Origin: Gammaproteobacteria bacterium
Lineage (GTDB): Bacteria > Pseudomonadota > Gammaproteobacteria > Pseudomonadales > Pseudohongiellaceae
Assembly (NCBI GenBank): GCA_003514305.1
Contig: DORE01000143.1
Coordinates: 1-12,425 of the forward strand
Length of the DNA stretch: 12,425 bases
Direction: 5' to 3'
Shown in pieces: positions 1 through 8,171 of the stretch; positions within the stretch are counted from its first letter, which is position 1, and each line of letters begins with the position of its first letter. The notes under the pieces are model-generated. The model ran no database searches and was not told where the DNA came from. It saw nothing but the letters and a program-made list of their open reading frames with translations. A program made the position numbers and the translations under genes.

Positions 1-1
1 G

Positions 2-1390
2 TTTCTTGACGGCTTTAGCCCGGATCGTAATCCGCAATTATGGAAGCCTGAGCTGTTCGCGCTTCTGGCCGAGCATTCGACATCAGAATCGACTGTCGCA
101 ACTTACTCCAGTGCCGGCCACGTGCGCCGCAATCTCGGCAACGCCGGGCTTCCCGTGAAGCGAGCGAAAGGCTGGGCAAAAAAGCGTCACATGCTTTCCT
201 CGCCGAGGGAAACGAGCAAGCCTGACAGGTTCCGGTCTTCTGCCAAGACTCTTGGCGAGATACAAAAAGCTGTCGTACTAGGTTCTGGCCTTGCAGGCAG
301 CACAGTCGCTCACGCACTCGCTGGCAGAGGGTGGCAGGTGAAAATAATGGACCCTGCGTCCGGCTTCGGAGCAGGTGCCAGCGGTATTCCGCAACTTGCT
401 CTCAGGCTGCGACTCTTTAACGAAGCCAATGCAGCCGCACAGATCTATCTTCAGGCTTATCTCTTTACCTATCGCTGGCTGGTCAGATTAGCGTCAGAAG
501 GCAAATTTTTCTGGCATCGCAAGCAGATCAGACAATCCGCAACGGCAATGAACAAGCGTAAACCTTTGAGCCCTGAAAAGCTTGCAAGGATTTATGGCAA
601 TAAACTTTTTCAGACAGAAAGAAATGGAAGTCTTTGCTTCCCTTTCGGCGGCTGGATAGATCCGATTGAGCTGTGTCGCGCCTTGTGCTCTTCCCCAAAA
701 ATCACGCACATGTTCAACACGCCTAACCCATCTTTTGAGGCTCAAGAGCACGGTTGGCGGGTGCAATCAAGCCAGGGTAATCAAACTGAATGGGCAGATG
801 CTCTGATCATCGCCAGCCCGCAGGCTCTCGAAAGGCTACCTATTCTCAACGAGGCGAAACTCGAATTTACGACCGGTATTAGTACTGCAGTTCGCACCTG
901 CGACGAACTCAAGAAAAAGGACCACATCTTCACAGGACTAAGAACACTGTTTCCCGCTCGAGGAAACTCTCATTTAGTTTCGGCGACCTATCAGCGTGTC
1001 AGGGCTGGCGAAAGCGATGCGAAGGCTGCCAATCAGGAAAATATTATCGCTCTCAGACAGATGCTCCAATCAGATCTGAAGGCCCCGCTGGATGTTCTTA
1101 CCCACTACGAACGAGAGAGAGCAAACACCTATGACCGATTGCCTTTGATCGGACAGTTTCAAAAATCTTCGGTAAGTTATAACGCAACTAATCCAATCTA
1201 TATATCCAGCGCGCACGGATCTACAGGCCTTGCCACTTGCCCCTTTGCCGCCGAAATAATCGCCGCAGAAATCTGTGGCGATCCCTTACCAGTCACTGAG
1301 GAGCAGCGGCTCCTGCTTGACCCTTCGAGGTATTATCAGCGAGCTCAAAAGAAAAATAGGCAGACCTCTAGCGAGAGTAAAAAGACGTGA
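2..1390 (+). CDS. mnmC: MnmC, bifunctional tRNA mnm5s2U34 biosynthesis enzyme (5'-truncated by window edge)
   Basis: MnmC completes mnm5s2U at the wobble base of tRNAs such as tRNA-Lys and tRNA-Glu: the C-terminal FAD domain removes the carboxymethyl group of cmnm5U and the N-terminal domain methylates nm5U using SAM. Reading frame 2 is open from the first bases and gives 462 residues. The first ~65 are the end of the methyltransferase domain (FLDGFSPDRNPQLW, YSSAGHVRRNL, GWAKKRHML). A linker follows, then the dinucleotide-binding GSGLAG at about residues 94-99 and GASG near residue 120. The C-terminus has the family's RANTYDRLPLIG and HGSTGLATCPFAAEI blocks. The GTG at 122 lies inside the methyltransferase domain and is not the real start; the true start is left of the window. 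The stop overlaps the convergent apeB by 23 bp. Several flavin-domain positions differ from E. coli MnmC. Identification is firm; the full length (usually 600-700 residues) cannot be seen. Confidence 0.93.
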   Translation, partial: FLDGFSPDRNPQLWKPELFALLAEHSTSESTVATYSSAGHVRRNLGNAGLPVKRAKGWAKKRHMLSSPRETSKPDRFRSSAKTLGEIQKAVVLGSGLAGSTVAHALAGRGWQVKIMDPASGFGAGASGIPQLALRLRLFNEANAAAQIYLQAYLFTYRWLVRLASEGKFFWHRKQIRQSATAMNKRKPLSPEKLARIYGNKLFQTERNGSLCFPFGGWIDPIELCRALCSSPKITHMFNTPNPSFEAQEHGWRVQSSQGNQTEWADALIIASPQALERLPILNEAKLEFTTGISTAVRTCDELKKKDHIFTGLRTLFPARGNSHLVSATYQRVRAGESDAKAANQENIIALRQMLQSDLKAPLDVLTHYERERANTYDRLPLIGQFQKSSVSYNATNPIYISSAHGSTGLATCPFAAEIIAAEICGDPLPVTEEQRLLLDPSRYYQRAQKKNRQTSSESKKT

Positions 1391-2666
1391 TTATCTTGCT
1401 TAGATTAAAAGCATCTTTTACACCAGCAAGCTCACGAATCGAATGCATGGCAAATGTCGGCACCCCAACATCTATTGTATTGATCCCAGTTTCAGCCGAA
1501 GTAATAGGACCAATAGTGCTTCCGCAAGCCATGTCGTTGCGCATGACGAAGGACTGGTGAGGCACTTTGACAGCATCGCAAATCGATTTGAACAACGCTA
1601 CTGAATGACTGTTGCTGGCATAGCGCTGATTCGCGTTGAGCTTTATGACCGGCCCAGCATTCAATATCGGTCTGTGTCTGTCATCATGCTTTTCCAGATA
1701 GTTGGGATGCACGCCATGAGCATTATCGATAGAGATCAAAGAAGACTTGGCGACGATTCGACTCAAAAGATCAGGTTCATCTCCGCATAGGTGACTCAAC
1801 CTGACCAACACCGATTTCAAGAATGGTCCCTGCGCTCCAGAACTCGAAGTGCTGCCCACTTCTTCATGATCGTTGCAAACAAGCAAAGAGGCATGATGGT
1901 TTTTGCATGAGATTAGCGCCTTGCACGCCAAAAAACAGCTCAACAAATTGTCGAGTCGCGCTGAGGCAATGAATTCCTTTTTGAGACCGACCAGACTCGG
2001 AGCCTGAGTGTCATAAAAATACAACTCGTGGGCGAGAATCTCCTGAGCAGATCGATGGGCGCGCTGTTTTTTGACTTGCTGAAGTAGCAGCTCATTGAAG
2101 TCGAATTTTTCACCTGCCTTACATAACGAAAGCACCGGCATTAACTCTTTCTGAGGGTTGATGCTGCGAGAGTCGTTGACCCGCCGGTCTAGGTGTATCG
2201 CCAGGCTTGGGATTACTGCGATTGGTTCCGAGAAATCGATCAAAGCTGATCGCAATTCCCCCCCGCGAGACTTGTAGTTAACCCTACCAGCCAGCGACAG
2301 ATCACGATCAAACCAGGGGGCAAACAGAGCACCACCATAGACCTCTATCCCCAATTGCACATAGCTTTGACGCTGAACCTCAGGGCTGGGTTTGACTTTG
2401 AGACTAGGAGAATCTGTATGCGCTCCTGTGAGGCGCAGCCCATCGCCGAGCATCGACTTGGCATTGTGGCGAAAAGCGATAATCGCAGAATCATTTCTTG
2501 TAACGAAATAACCCTGTCCATCAACTAATTGCCAGTGCTTCTCTTCAGACAGCGCGATAAAATCTGAATCCAGGAGCATAGATTTAAGCGCCGCCACTGC
2601 ATGAAATGCGGTCGGCGAGCGCTCTAGAAACTCAAGCAGCTCTTTGTTGAAGCGTTTTTGACTCAC
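1368..2666 (-). CDS. apeB: M18 family aspartyl-type aminopeptidase
   Basis: This is a cytosolic metallo-aminopeptidase of family M18 that removes N-terminal residues, often acidic ones, from peptides. At 432 residues it has the usual family length. The expected dinuclear metal ligands are visible: H83 in GAHTDSP, D239 in ARLDN, E268/E269 in NDHEEVGS, D314 in DNAHGVHPNY and H408 in FAMHSIRE. RNDMACGSTIGP and the N-terminal ELLEFLERSPTAFHAV are also typical. The chosen start is GTG at 2666, because the N-terminus then matches the family; no clear ribosome binding site precedes it. The gene follows the FKBP isomerase gene by 23 bp on the same strand, so it is probably translated from the same message. 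Its last 23 bp overlap the convergent end of mnmC. The family is certain; the exact substrate preference is not. Confidence 0.94.
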   Translation of the reverse strand: MSQKRFNKELLEFLERSPTAFHAVAALKSMLLDSDFIALSEEKHWQLVDGQGYFVTRNDSAIIAFRHNAKSMLGDGLRLTGAHTDSPSLKVKPSPEVQRQSYVQLGIEVYGGALFAPWFDRDLSLAGRVNYKSRGGELRSALIDFSEPIAVIPSLAIHLDRRVNDSRSINPQKELMPVLSLCKAGEKFDFNELLLQQVKKQRAHRSAQEILAHELYFYDTQAPSLVGLKKEFIASARLDNLLSCFLACKALISCKNHHASLLVCNDHEEVGSTSSSGAQGPFLKSVLVRLSHLCGDEPDLLSRIVAKSSLISIDNAHGVHPNYLEKHDDRHRPILNAGPVIKLNANQRYASNSHSVALFKSICDAVKVPHQSFVMRNDMACGSTIGPITSAETGINTIDVGVPTFAMHSIRELAGVKDAFNLSKIITSFYSR

Positions 2667-2689
2667 TGGGCCGAGGGGCTTTGCAGATT

Positions 2690-3385
2690 CTACCGAATTT
2701 CCAACAATTCAACGTCAAAGATCAGCGCTGAATTAGGCGGTATCGCAGCCGTCGGAGATGCCTCGCCATAGGCAAGGCCTGGGGGAATAAACAATCGCCA
2801 CTTGTCGCCCTCCTTCATCAATTGCAAAGCTTCAGTCCAACCTGCAATAACTTGGGAAACACCAAAAGTTGCCGGCTCACCTCGGTCGACTGAGCTGTCG
2901 AAAACAGATCCATCAGTAAGTGTGCCGTGATAATGCGCTAACACTGAATCAGTACTGGTCGGCGTTTCGCCATCACCAGACTCTAGAATCAGGTATTGCA
3001 GACCTGAAGCCAATTGTACAACTCCGTCTTTTTGAGCATTTTCAGCCAAAAATGCCTCGCTAGCAGCGAGATTGTCTGTCAGAGCAGACTGCGCTGCTTC
3101 CTGTTGCTGCTGCACAAATGACTGTATTGCGGTCATCATTGCCGACTCATCCATTTGTACGGTGTCATCGAGCGCATCGCTTAGACCTGACATAAAAGCG
3201 TCTAGTCGGACATCGGCAGTGATCCCTTGCTGCATCAGGTTCATGCCAATATTCACCCCTATAGAGTAACCTATTTGATTGCGAGCATCTTCCAAGTCGA
3301 TCTCTGACTGGGCTGACGCAGAGATTATCGACACTGCTGTCACTGTCAGTAGCAGTAGCTTAGCTGTCACAGTGCATGTTTTCAT
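2690..3385 (-). CDS. fkpA: Periplasmic FKBP-type peptidyl-prolyl cis-trans isomerase (FkpA/Mip-like)
   Basis: This is an exported proline isomerase and probable chaperone that helps fold envelope proteins. The ATG at 3385 is preferred over an in-frame TTG 27 bp upstream, because an AAAGGA ribosome site sits just before the ATG and the protein then begins with a normal signal peptide: MKTCTVTAK, a hydrophobic run, and a probable cleavage after ASA at residue 25. The 231-residue product has the helical, Gln-rich dimerisation region of Mip/FkpA proteins at about 28-115. An FKBP domain follows at about 122-231, with active-site-type residues Y152 (AHYHGTL), F162-D163 (VFDSS), V179-I180 and W183 (QVIAGW), Y206 (LAYGE) and F223. 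Length is close to Mip (about 230 residues). There is no lipobox, so it should be soluble in the periplasm. It is the first gene of a probable two-gene unit with apeB and is divergent from the leucine-rich lipoprotein gene. Confidence 0.93.
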   Translation of the reverse strand: MKTCTVTAKLLLLTVTAVSIISASAQSEIDLEDARNQIGYSIGVNIGMNLMQQGITADVRLDAFMSGLSDALDDTVQMDESAMMTAIQSFVQQQQEAAQSALTDNLAASEAFLAENAQKDGVVQLASGLQYLILESGDGETPTSTDSVLAHYHGTLTDGSVFDSSVDRGEPATFGVSQVIAGWTEALQLMKEGDKWRLFIPPGLAYGEASPTAAIPPNSALIFDVELLEIR

Positions 3386-3502
3386 ACCATTTTCCTTTGA
3401 TTCATCGGACAATTACTACAGACTAGCGCGATTTAAAGCCTCCAGCCACGAAACCGCGATGCTAACCGAGAAGCATAGTAATTTCCACAGGGCATAAACT
3501 TG
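3386..3502. promoter_or_regulatory. Divergent intergenic region between fkpA and the LRR lipoprotein gene
   Basis: These 117 bp separate two genes transcribed away from each other, so promoters for both should lie here. The only strong signal is the AAAGGA ribosome site for fkpA, which reads on the minus strand about 7 bases before its ATG. For the plus-strand gene an AGGG at about 3488-3491 is a weak ribosome site. I could not pick a convincing -35/-10 pair for either direction. A short inverted repeat (ATGCT...AGCAT, about 3459-3476) is present but too weak to assign. Confidence 0.4.
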
Positions 3503-4039
3503 ATGTCTCCAAGCAAAACCAAAGTATTGAGGACTCCAGTAGGCCTTAAAGTAATCACAGTGCTGTTGTCGGTCCTAACAGCCTGCTCCCAACCATTAGC
3601 CATTTCCATTAACGATCGCGCGATATATGACCCGAATGGTAGATTTCTAGAAAGCGAAACGCTTGATGCTGATCTTCAGGGTTGCATCAATCTAGCATTG
3701 AGACAACAAAATCTCACCAACCCTGGAGAGATCAAAGTACTTTCTTGCGCTAACTCGAAAATTCAAAGCCTAGATAACATCGGCGTTCTTTTTCGACTGC
3801 GATTCCTCGATGTCAGTGGGAACCAGATTAAGAACATTACGCCACTAGAGAATTTGCGGGAGCTCAGCGGCACAAATCTGGCTAACAATCAGATTACAGA
3901 AATCGGCTCTTTATTCAAAATTCCAAGCCTGACATCGGTTTTGTTGGAAGGAAACAGTGCAATTCCTTGCACCCAATTAAGAGCGCTCAAGAAAAAACTT
4001 GAACGAGCATTTAATATTCCCCCACGCTGCTCACCCTGA
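3503..4039 (+). CDS. Small leucine-rich-repeat lipoprotein of unknown function
   Basis: I do not recognise a named family. Read from ATG 3503 (an in-frame TTG at 3500 is the alternative, with better spacing to a weak AGGG site) it has 178 residues. A basic, hydrophobic N-terminus ends in the lipobox LTAC with Cys28, so export, lipidation and anchoring to a membrane are predicted. The mature part carries about three and a half tandem 22-residue leucine-rich repeats at about 77-150, of the LxxLxLxxNxI type (LRFLDVSGNQIKNI, NLANNQITEI). Four further cysteines flank them: C61 and C82 before, C156 and C176 after. They could form a disulfide in each cap of the repeat domain. Such domains usually bind proteins, but no partner is evident. 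The gene stands alone on its strand between divergent fkpA and convergent miaE, overlapping miaE by 9 bp. Codon use does not look foreign. It is a real gene with high likelihood; its role is unknown. Confidence 0.82.
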   Translation: MSPSKTKVLRTPVGLKVITVLLSVLTACSQPLAISINDRAIYDPNGRFLESETLDADLQGCINLALRQQNLTNPGEIKVLSCANSKIQSLDNIGVLFRLRFLDVSGNQIKNITPLENLRELSGTNLANNQITEIGSLFKIPSLTSVLLEGNSAIPCTQLRALKKKLERAFNIPPRCSP

Positions 4040-4681
4040 TTTCGCAACTATCGGCATCCCGCTGTGGAATCGAAATAGCTCATCAGGAGTAAGAATGAGG
4101 TTTTTCTCGATTTGTCCGAAATACTCAATTCTTTCATCCACTTCAGCGTGTCCGGCATCGAAGGCCAGCATTAGATAATCTTGAAAGTGGCGTGCTTCAG
4201 AGCGCAGCAAATTCCGATAAAATTTACCGAGCTCTGAGTCGAGCACTTGCGCCAAAAATGCGAATCGCTCACAGGAACGCGCTTCAATATAAGCACCGAT
4301 CAATAAGGTGTCGACCAAAGCCAACGACCCTGATTTAGAGACGTGTTGATATAGTCCAGCCGCATAGCGTGAAGGTGCGATCTGTGTATATCTAATGCCT
4401 CGACCTCGCATAAGCTCAACCACTTGCTGAAAATGGAGAAGCTCTTCTCTAGCCAATTGTGACATCTTGGTCATTAAAATTGAGTTTTCTGTGTAGCGAT
4501 ACATCAGCTTCATCGCTGTTGCGGCCGCCTTTTTTTCACAGTTAGCATGATCGATCAATAATTCTTTCTGATGATTAAGGGCCTCTAACACCCATTCGAA
4601 AGGAGTTTCGCAAGGTAGAAAAGAGCTGACCGACTCAGCCAAGACGAAGTCGGTCCGAGGGAAGTCAGTGGCGAGAGTCAT
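4031..4681 (-). CDS. miaE: tRNA-(ms2io6A)-hydroxylase MiaE
   Basis: MiaE is a ferritin-like diiron oxygenase that hydroxylates the isopentenyl group of ms2i6A37 to give ms2io6A37, next to the anticodon of tRNAs reading UNN codons. The 216-residue protein is nearly all helix and shows the expected diiron pattern: E49 in DHANCEKKAA, E80 and H83 in REELLHF, E133 in IEARSCERF, and E162 and H165 in SEARHFQDYL. Length fits the shorter MiaE proteins of Pseudomonas-like bacteria. The start is ATG 4681, preceded by AAAAGG, one of the few clear ribosome sites in this window. It is the last gene of the minus-strand block and follows rmuC by 45 bp. Its stop codon lies inside the end of the convergent lipoprotein gene, and no terminator is visible between the two. 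Confidence 0.95.
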   Translation of the reverse strand: MTLATDFPRTDFVLAESVSSFLPCETPFEWVLEALNHQKELLIDHANCEKKAAATAMKLMYRYTENSILMTKMSQLAREELLHFQQVVELMRGRGIRYTQIAPSRYAAGLYQHVSKSGSLALVDTLLIGAYIEARSCERFAFLAQVLDSELGKFYRNLLRSEARHFQDYLMLAFDAGHAEVDERIEYFGQIEKNLILTPDELFRFHSGMPIVAKSG

Positions 4682-4726
4682 TTTTATTACCTTTTTTGCT
4701 TTGTTTTGCTGAAGCGCTGCTTCGGC

Positions 4727-6061
4727 TTAATTCTTGTCGTCTGCCACTTCTACTAGCTTAGAATTTTGCTTTTTAGACGTCTTTGCTCCCAGCCCACGGA
4801 GCGCCTCGGCTCGCCTAACTAAATTACCTCGTCCTGACACCAACTTGTTTTTCGCCTTCTCAAAACTTTTTCTTGTCGCATCGATGCGCCCGCCAATTTC
4901 TTCAAGATCATCAACGAAAGCCACAAACTTATCGTAGAGCGCGCCAGCACGATCAGCAATTTCATTAGCATTCTGATTCTGCTGCGACAGACGCCAAAGG
5001 TTCTGTACTGTCCTTAGCGTAGTTAACAGAGTTGAAGGCACAACAAAGATGATGTTTTTTTCAAAAGCAAACTGAAAGAGATCACGATCAACCTGTACCG
5101 CAGCACTGTAAGCAGCTTCGACGGGCATAAACAGAAACACATAGTCTAATGAATTTATCCCGATAAGATTCTGATAGTCCTTGGCTGAAAGTGTTTTTAC
5201 ATGCTGTCTGATCGATGCGATATGCTGCTTCAAAAGACGGTCTTTTTCTGAGCCCTGATCACAAGAGCAAAATGTGTCCCAAGCTTTCAGAGATACCTTC
5301 GAGTCAATTATGATGTCTCTGGATTCAGGCAAATGCACAATAACATCTGGCTGGAACTTACCTCCGTCTTCTGCTTTTAAATTCACTTGGACTTCATACT
5401 CTCGCCCTTTAGTGAGGCCAGATTTTTCAAGAATCGACTCGAGCACGAATTCACCCCAAGTACCTTGCGCTTTGTTATCAGATTTCAAAGCATTAGTGAG
5501 ATTAATCGCGTCTTCGCTTATCTTGCTGTTCAAAGCCTGTAAGGACTTTATTTCTCTAGCCAAAGAAAAACGCTCTTTTGATTCTTTGTCGTACGTTTCT
5601 TCAACACGCTTTTCGAATTGCGTGATTTTCGCCTGCAATGGCGACAGCAAAGCTGCAATATTCTCTTTGGAGCTCTGGCTAAAGCTCTTGCTTTTTGCCT
5701 CAAGCAGATCATTAGCCATATTTTTGAATGATTCTCCGAGTTGCTGTTTGGAACGCTCAATAAATGCGAGCTTTTCGTCGAACTGATCGCGCTCCAGCTC
5801 CGCACGAGTATTCAACCTCGTTAATTCCTCCCGTGACTTCGTCAACTCTAAATTGCATTTCGTGAGATCTTCTTTAATCGCAGCGAGCTCCAAGACTGCC
5901 TGATCAAACTCTTTTTCCTTTAATCTGAGCCTCTCAGAGACCCCAGCTAAATCTATCCGAGCTTGGTTGAATTTCACGAGTAAAACCAAAACACCAGTAA
6001 TTGTGATAGCTAACGCAATCGCCAAAATGGCGACGAGACCAGGGAGCAAGGCTTCGCTCAC
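4727..6061 (-). CDS. rmuC: DNA recombination protein RmuC
   Basis: RmuC proteins limit recombination at inverted repeats in E. coli and have a predicted PD-(D/E)XK nuclease core; the biochemical activity is not well established. This 444-residue protein (E. coli about 475) has one N-terminal membrane segment at about 6-29. A long coiled coil follows at about 35-190, then the RmuC domain from about 195: GTWGEFVLESIL with E204, FQPDVIVHLPESRDIIIDSK with D239, D253 and K255 as candidate catalytic residues, SLDYVFLFMPVEAAY, and VVPSTLLTTLRTVQNLWR. The tail is basic. The start is GTG 6061, chosen because it places the membrane segment at the N-terminus; the upstream ribosome site is weak. It lies 39 bp downstream of bamC and 45 bp upstream of miaE on the same strand, so it is probably cotranscribed. 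Confidence 0.95.
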   Translation of the reverse strand: MSEALLPGLVAILAIALAITITGVLVLLVKFNQARIDLAGVSERLRLKEKEFDQAVLELAAIKEDLTKCNLELTKSREELTRLNTRAELERDQFDEKLAFIERSKQQLGESFKNMANDLLEAKSKSFSQSSKENIAALLSPLQAKITQFEKRVEETYDKESKERFSLAREIKSLQALNSKISEDAINLTNALKSDNKAQGTWGEFVLESILEKSGLTKGREYEVQVNLKAEDGGKFQPDVIVHLPESRDIIIDSKVSLKAWDTFCSCDQGSEKDRLLKQHIASIRQHVKTLSAKDYQNLIGINSLDYVFLFMPVEAAYSAAVQVDRDLFQFAFEKNIIFVVPSTLLTTLRTVQNLWRLSQQNQNANEIADRAGALYDKFVAFVDDLEEIGGRIDATRKSFEKAKNKLVSGRGNLVRRAEALRGLGAKTSKKQNSKLVEVADDKN

Positions 6062-6100
6062 GATATATGATCCGATGAAGGATAAAGAGAGGACGACTGA

Positions 6101-7207
6101 TCAGGATAAGTTATCATTGATGACTTGAAGCAGTTCTTGAGTCAGCTCGCTCGACTCAGGATTACTGATAAGTGCTTCTGTAACAACCTCAATCACGGCT
6201 CCGGTCTCGAGAATTCGGACGCTGAAATCCTGCGCTTCATTTTGCTCGATTTTTTCGCTGCGACCCAATAACCTCCCCAACCATCCCGGAGAAGCGGGCT
6301 CTTCTGATGCTCCAGCAAATCTGACGTTTATCATTGACTGATCGCGATTCTCGTCGAGAATATCGATCTCTGCACTTTGCAGGGCTTGGCGAATCTGAAC
6401 CCATGCTCTGTTGTAGTCCAGCTTCAATTCCAATACCGGCTCACCACCTGTGCCAGCGATTATGTTGGCCTTACTTTCTGCCTGAATAGTACCAGCCAGC
6501 AAACTAGCGGAGGACGCCTGGTAGATGTCATTACGATCAGCCAAAAATTGAGAGACAGAACGCAGCATCTCTTGCTCGAGATCAAGAGAGGAAGACTTCT
6601 CTGGCCATGAAACTTCAGCTGGAATCGGATCATCCCGAAGATTCTGTAAATGGGTAACGTATATCTCCGAATAACCTGAGTGCAATCCGGGTTCAATCCG
6701 AATCTGGTACTTGTGGCGATTTTCTTGATCCAATCCAATTTCCACCCAAGAGGTCTCTAAAATGCCTGCACTGGGGTTTTCATAGTCAAGAGCAATTTGT
6801 AGCTCTGTCCAGTAATCCCGTATCAGCGGCCATACTTGCCCAGGGGTCGCGTCAATAAGAATCCAACGCACACCGGACAAGCTTTGAATAATGACTCCTT
6901 CACGACGACGCTCCTCAATGGGCCTGGGTAGAGGGATCTCTTCGAAGGCAACCGCGTCTGCGGAATAGGGCTCTGGAACCACATAGAGCTGATCGATTGT
7001 GTAGCTGTCCAATTCAACGGGTATACGCATATCTGGAATAACTTGCGCCGACTGATACCCTCCTTTTTCAGCGAAAAGCCCACTTTCACCTCCAAACCAT
7101 GCACTGTCTCCTCCAATCAGACCGCAAGAAGGCAGGCTCAGTGTTGCACTGAGCAAAAGCAAAGGCCGTTTAAGACAGGCACCAAACAGATTCATTCCCA
7201 ACACCAT
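6101..7207 (-). CDS. bamC: Outer membrane protein assembly factor BamC (lipoprotein)
   Basis: BamC (NlpB) is a lipoprotein subunit of the BAM complex that inserts beta-barrel proteins into the outer membrane. The reading frame encodes 368 residues (E. coli 344). The N-terminus is hydrophobic and ends in SLPSCG, giving a lipidated Cys28 when counted from ATG 7207; proline at position -2 of the lipobox is uncommon. After it come an extended Gly-rich segment at about 30-100 and two helix-grip domains, about 105-225 (WILIDATPGQVWPLIRDYW) and about 255-365 (LKLDYNRAWVQIRQAL). The start is uncertain: an AGAGG abuts ATG 7207, too close for use, while ATG 7195 or the GTG/TTG between them are possible. 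dapA lies 16 bp upstream, the same dapA-bamC pair as in E. coli and Pseudomonas, which supports the call strongly because BamC sequence is poorly conserved. Confidence 0.9.
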   Translation of the reverse strand: MVLGMNLFGACLKRPLLLLSATLSLPSCGLIGGDSAWFGGESGLFAEKGGYQSAQVIPDMRIPVELDSYTIDQLYVVPEPYSADAVAFEEIPLPRPIEERRREGVIIQSLSGVRWILIDATPGQVWPLIRDYWTELQIALDYENPSAGILETSWVEIGLDQENRHKYQIRIEPGLHSGYSEIYVTHLQNLRDDPIPAEVSWPEKSSSLDLEQEMLRSVSQFLADRNDIYQASSASLLAGTIQAESKANIIAGTGGEPVLELKLDYNRAWVQIRQALQSAEIDILDENRDQSMINVRFAGASEEPASPGWLGRLLGRSEKIEQNEAQDFSVRILETGAVIEVVTEALISNPESSELTQELLQVINDNLS

Positions 7208-7223
7208 CCTCTATTCCGTTAAC

Positions 7224-8123
7224 TCAAACAGTCTTACTAATTTCTATTCCAGCAGCAGCCAAGGCATTTGAAACTCGGACACGATGTCGCGGACCGAGTT
7301 CTACCAACGGCAACCGAAGTGAGGGGCCTACCATCCCCATTTGCGCCAGGGCCCACTTGACCGGCACTGGATTCCCCTCTAGGAATAACGTTTCATGCAG
7401 CTTTTCCAGGACGCCGTCAAGCCGCTCCGCTTCCGCTTGGTCCCCGTTCAAAGCCGCCGAGCACATGCTACTCATGAGCACTGGGGCCACGTTAGCAGTA
7501 ACCGAAATCGTGCCGTCTGCGCCTGCGAGGATCAGCTCTCTAGATAACCCGTCTTCGCCACTATACACCGCCAATCTTTCACCAAAAGACTGCACTAGGT
7601 TGAGCCCTATCTCAAGCCTTCCTGTCGCATCTTTAATGCCGATGATGTTTTCAAACTCAGTTAACCGCTCAATCGTTTCAAACGAGATATCGCATGCCGT
7701 TCGCCCCGGTACATTGTAAAGAATTTGAGGAATATCTACTGATTCAGCTATCAATTTAAAGTGCTGATAAAGTCCCTCCTGAGATGGCTTAGTATAATAA
7801 GGCGCCACCAATAGCGCGGCGTCAGCGCCAGATTTCGCCGCATCCTCGGTAAATTCAAGCGCCTCATGTGTATTGTTAGAACCGGTTCCCGCAACTACAG
7901 GAACCCGCTGATTCACATGCGACACACAATGACGCACAAGCTCGCAATGCTCCTTTGGGCTCAGCGTCGCAGATTCACCGGTCGTGCCAACGACAACGAT
8001 CGCATTGGTGCCCGATTGAATATGCCAATCAAGCAAACGCTCGAAAGTAATGAGATCAATCTCGCCGCGCTCTGTCATCGGCGTTATGATCGCAACTAGG
8101 CTGCCTTGAATTCGCGTTTTCAA
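7224..8123 (-). CDS. dapA: 4-hydroxy-tetrahydrodipicolinate synthase
   Basis: DapA condenses pyruvate with aspartate semialdehyde in the first committed step of the diaminopimelate/lysine pathway, in the cytosol. The TIM-barrel protein has 299 residues (E. coli 292). Catalytic positions align with E. coli at an offset of three: Schiff-base K164 in IIGIKDATG, Y136 in ILYNVPGRT with R141, T47 in GTTGESATL, and Y110 in APYYTKPS. The start is a TTG at 8123; no in-frame ATG precedes it before the frame leaves the gene, and the first internal ATG (residue 16) lies inside the conserved AIITPM strand, so it would truncate the fold. No Shine-Dalgarno sequence is visible before the TTG. The gene is 16 bp upstream of bamC and 73 bp downstream of perM. 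Confidence 0.96.
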   Translation of the reverse strand: MKTRIQGSLVAIITPMTERGEIDLITFERLLDWHIQSGTNAIVVVGTTGESATLSPKEHCELVRHCVSHVNQRVPVVAGTGSNNTHEALEFTEDAAKSGADAALLVAPYYTKPSQEGLYQHFKLIAESVDIPQILYNVPGRTACDISFETIERLTEFENIIGIKDATGRLEIGLNLVQSFGERLAVYSGEDGLSRELILAGADGTISVTANVAPVLMSSMCSAALNGDQAEAERLDGVLEKLHETLFLEGNPVPVKWALAQMGMVGPSLRLPLVELGPRHRVRVSNALAAAGIEISKTV

Positions 8124-8142
8124 TGAAAGTGGAGCCCGAGGA

Positions 8143-8171
8143 AATATACCTAAAAGTAAATGGTATCACAG
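8143..8171 (-). promoter_or_regulatory. Weak candidate promoter for dapA-bamC
   Basis: On the minus strand the perM-dapA gap carries TATATT (8148-8143, five of six matches to a -10 box). It is preceded at 17 bp by CTGTGA (8171-8166, only three of six matches to a -35 box). Transcription would start a few bases later and leave a very short leader before the TTG at 8123. The gap is the largest within the minus-strand block, so an internal promoter is plausible, but AT-rich matches of this quality occur by chance. Confidence 0.25.

Noticed and set aside
122..1390. A GTG at 122 that could begin a 422-residue protein
   Set aside because: The frame is open upstream to the window edge and encodes recognisable MnmC methyltransferase sequence, so the GTG is internal.
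3386..3412. Nine-residue N-terminal extension of the FKBP isomerase from TTG 3412
   Set aside because: It would put charged residues before a standard signal peptide, and it contains the ribosome site of the better ATG at 3385.
4711..4723. Hairpin GAAGC-GCT-GCTTC between rmuC and miaE as a terminator
   Set aside because: The stem is only five pairs and no T-run follows in the direction of transcription.
5274..5786. Plus-strand open frame of 170 codons within rmuC
   Set aside because: It is antisense to the conserved RmuC domain and coiled coil, has no recognisable motifs, and is a by-product of codon composition.
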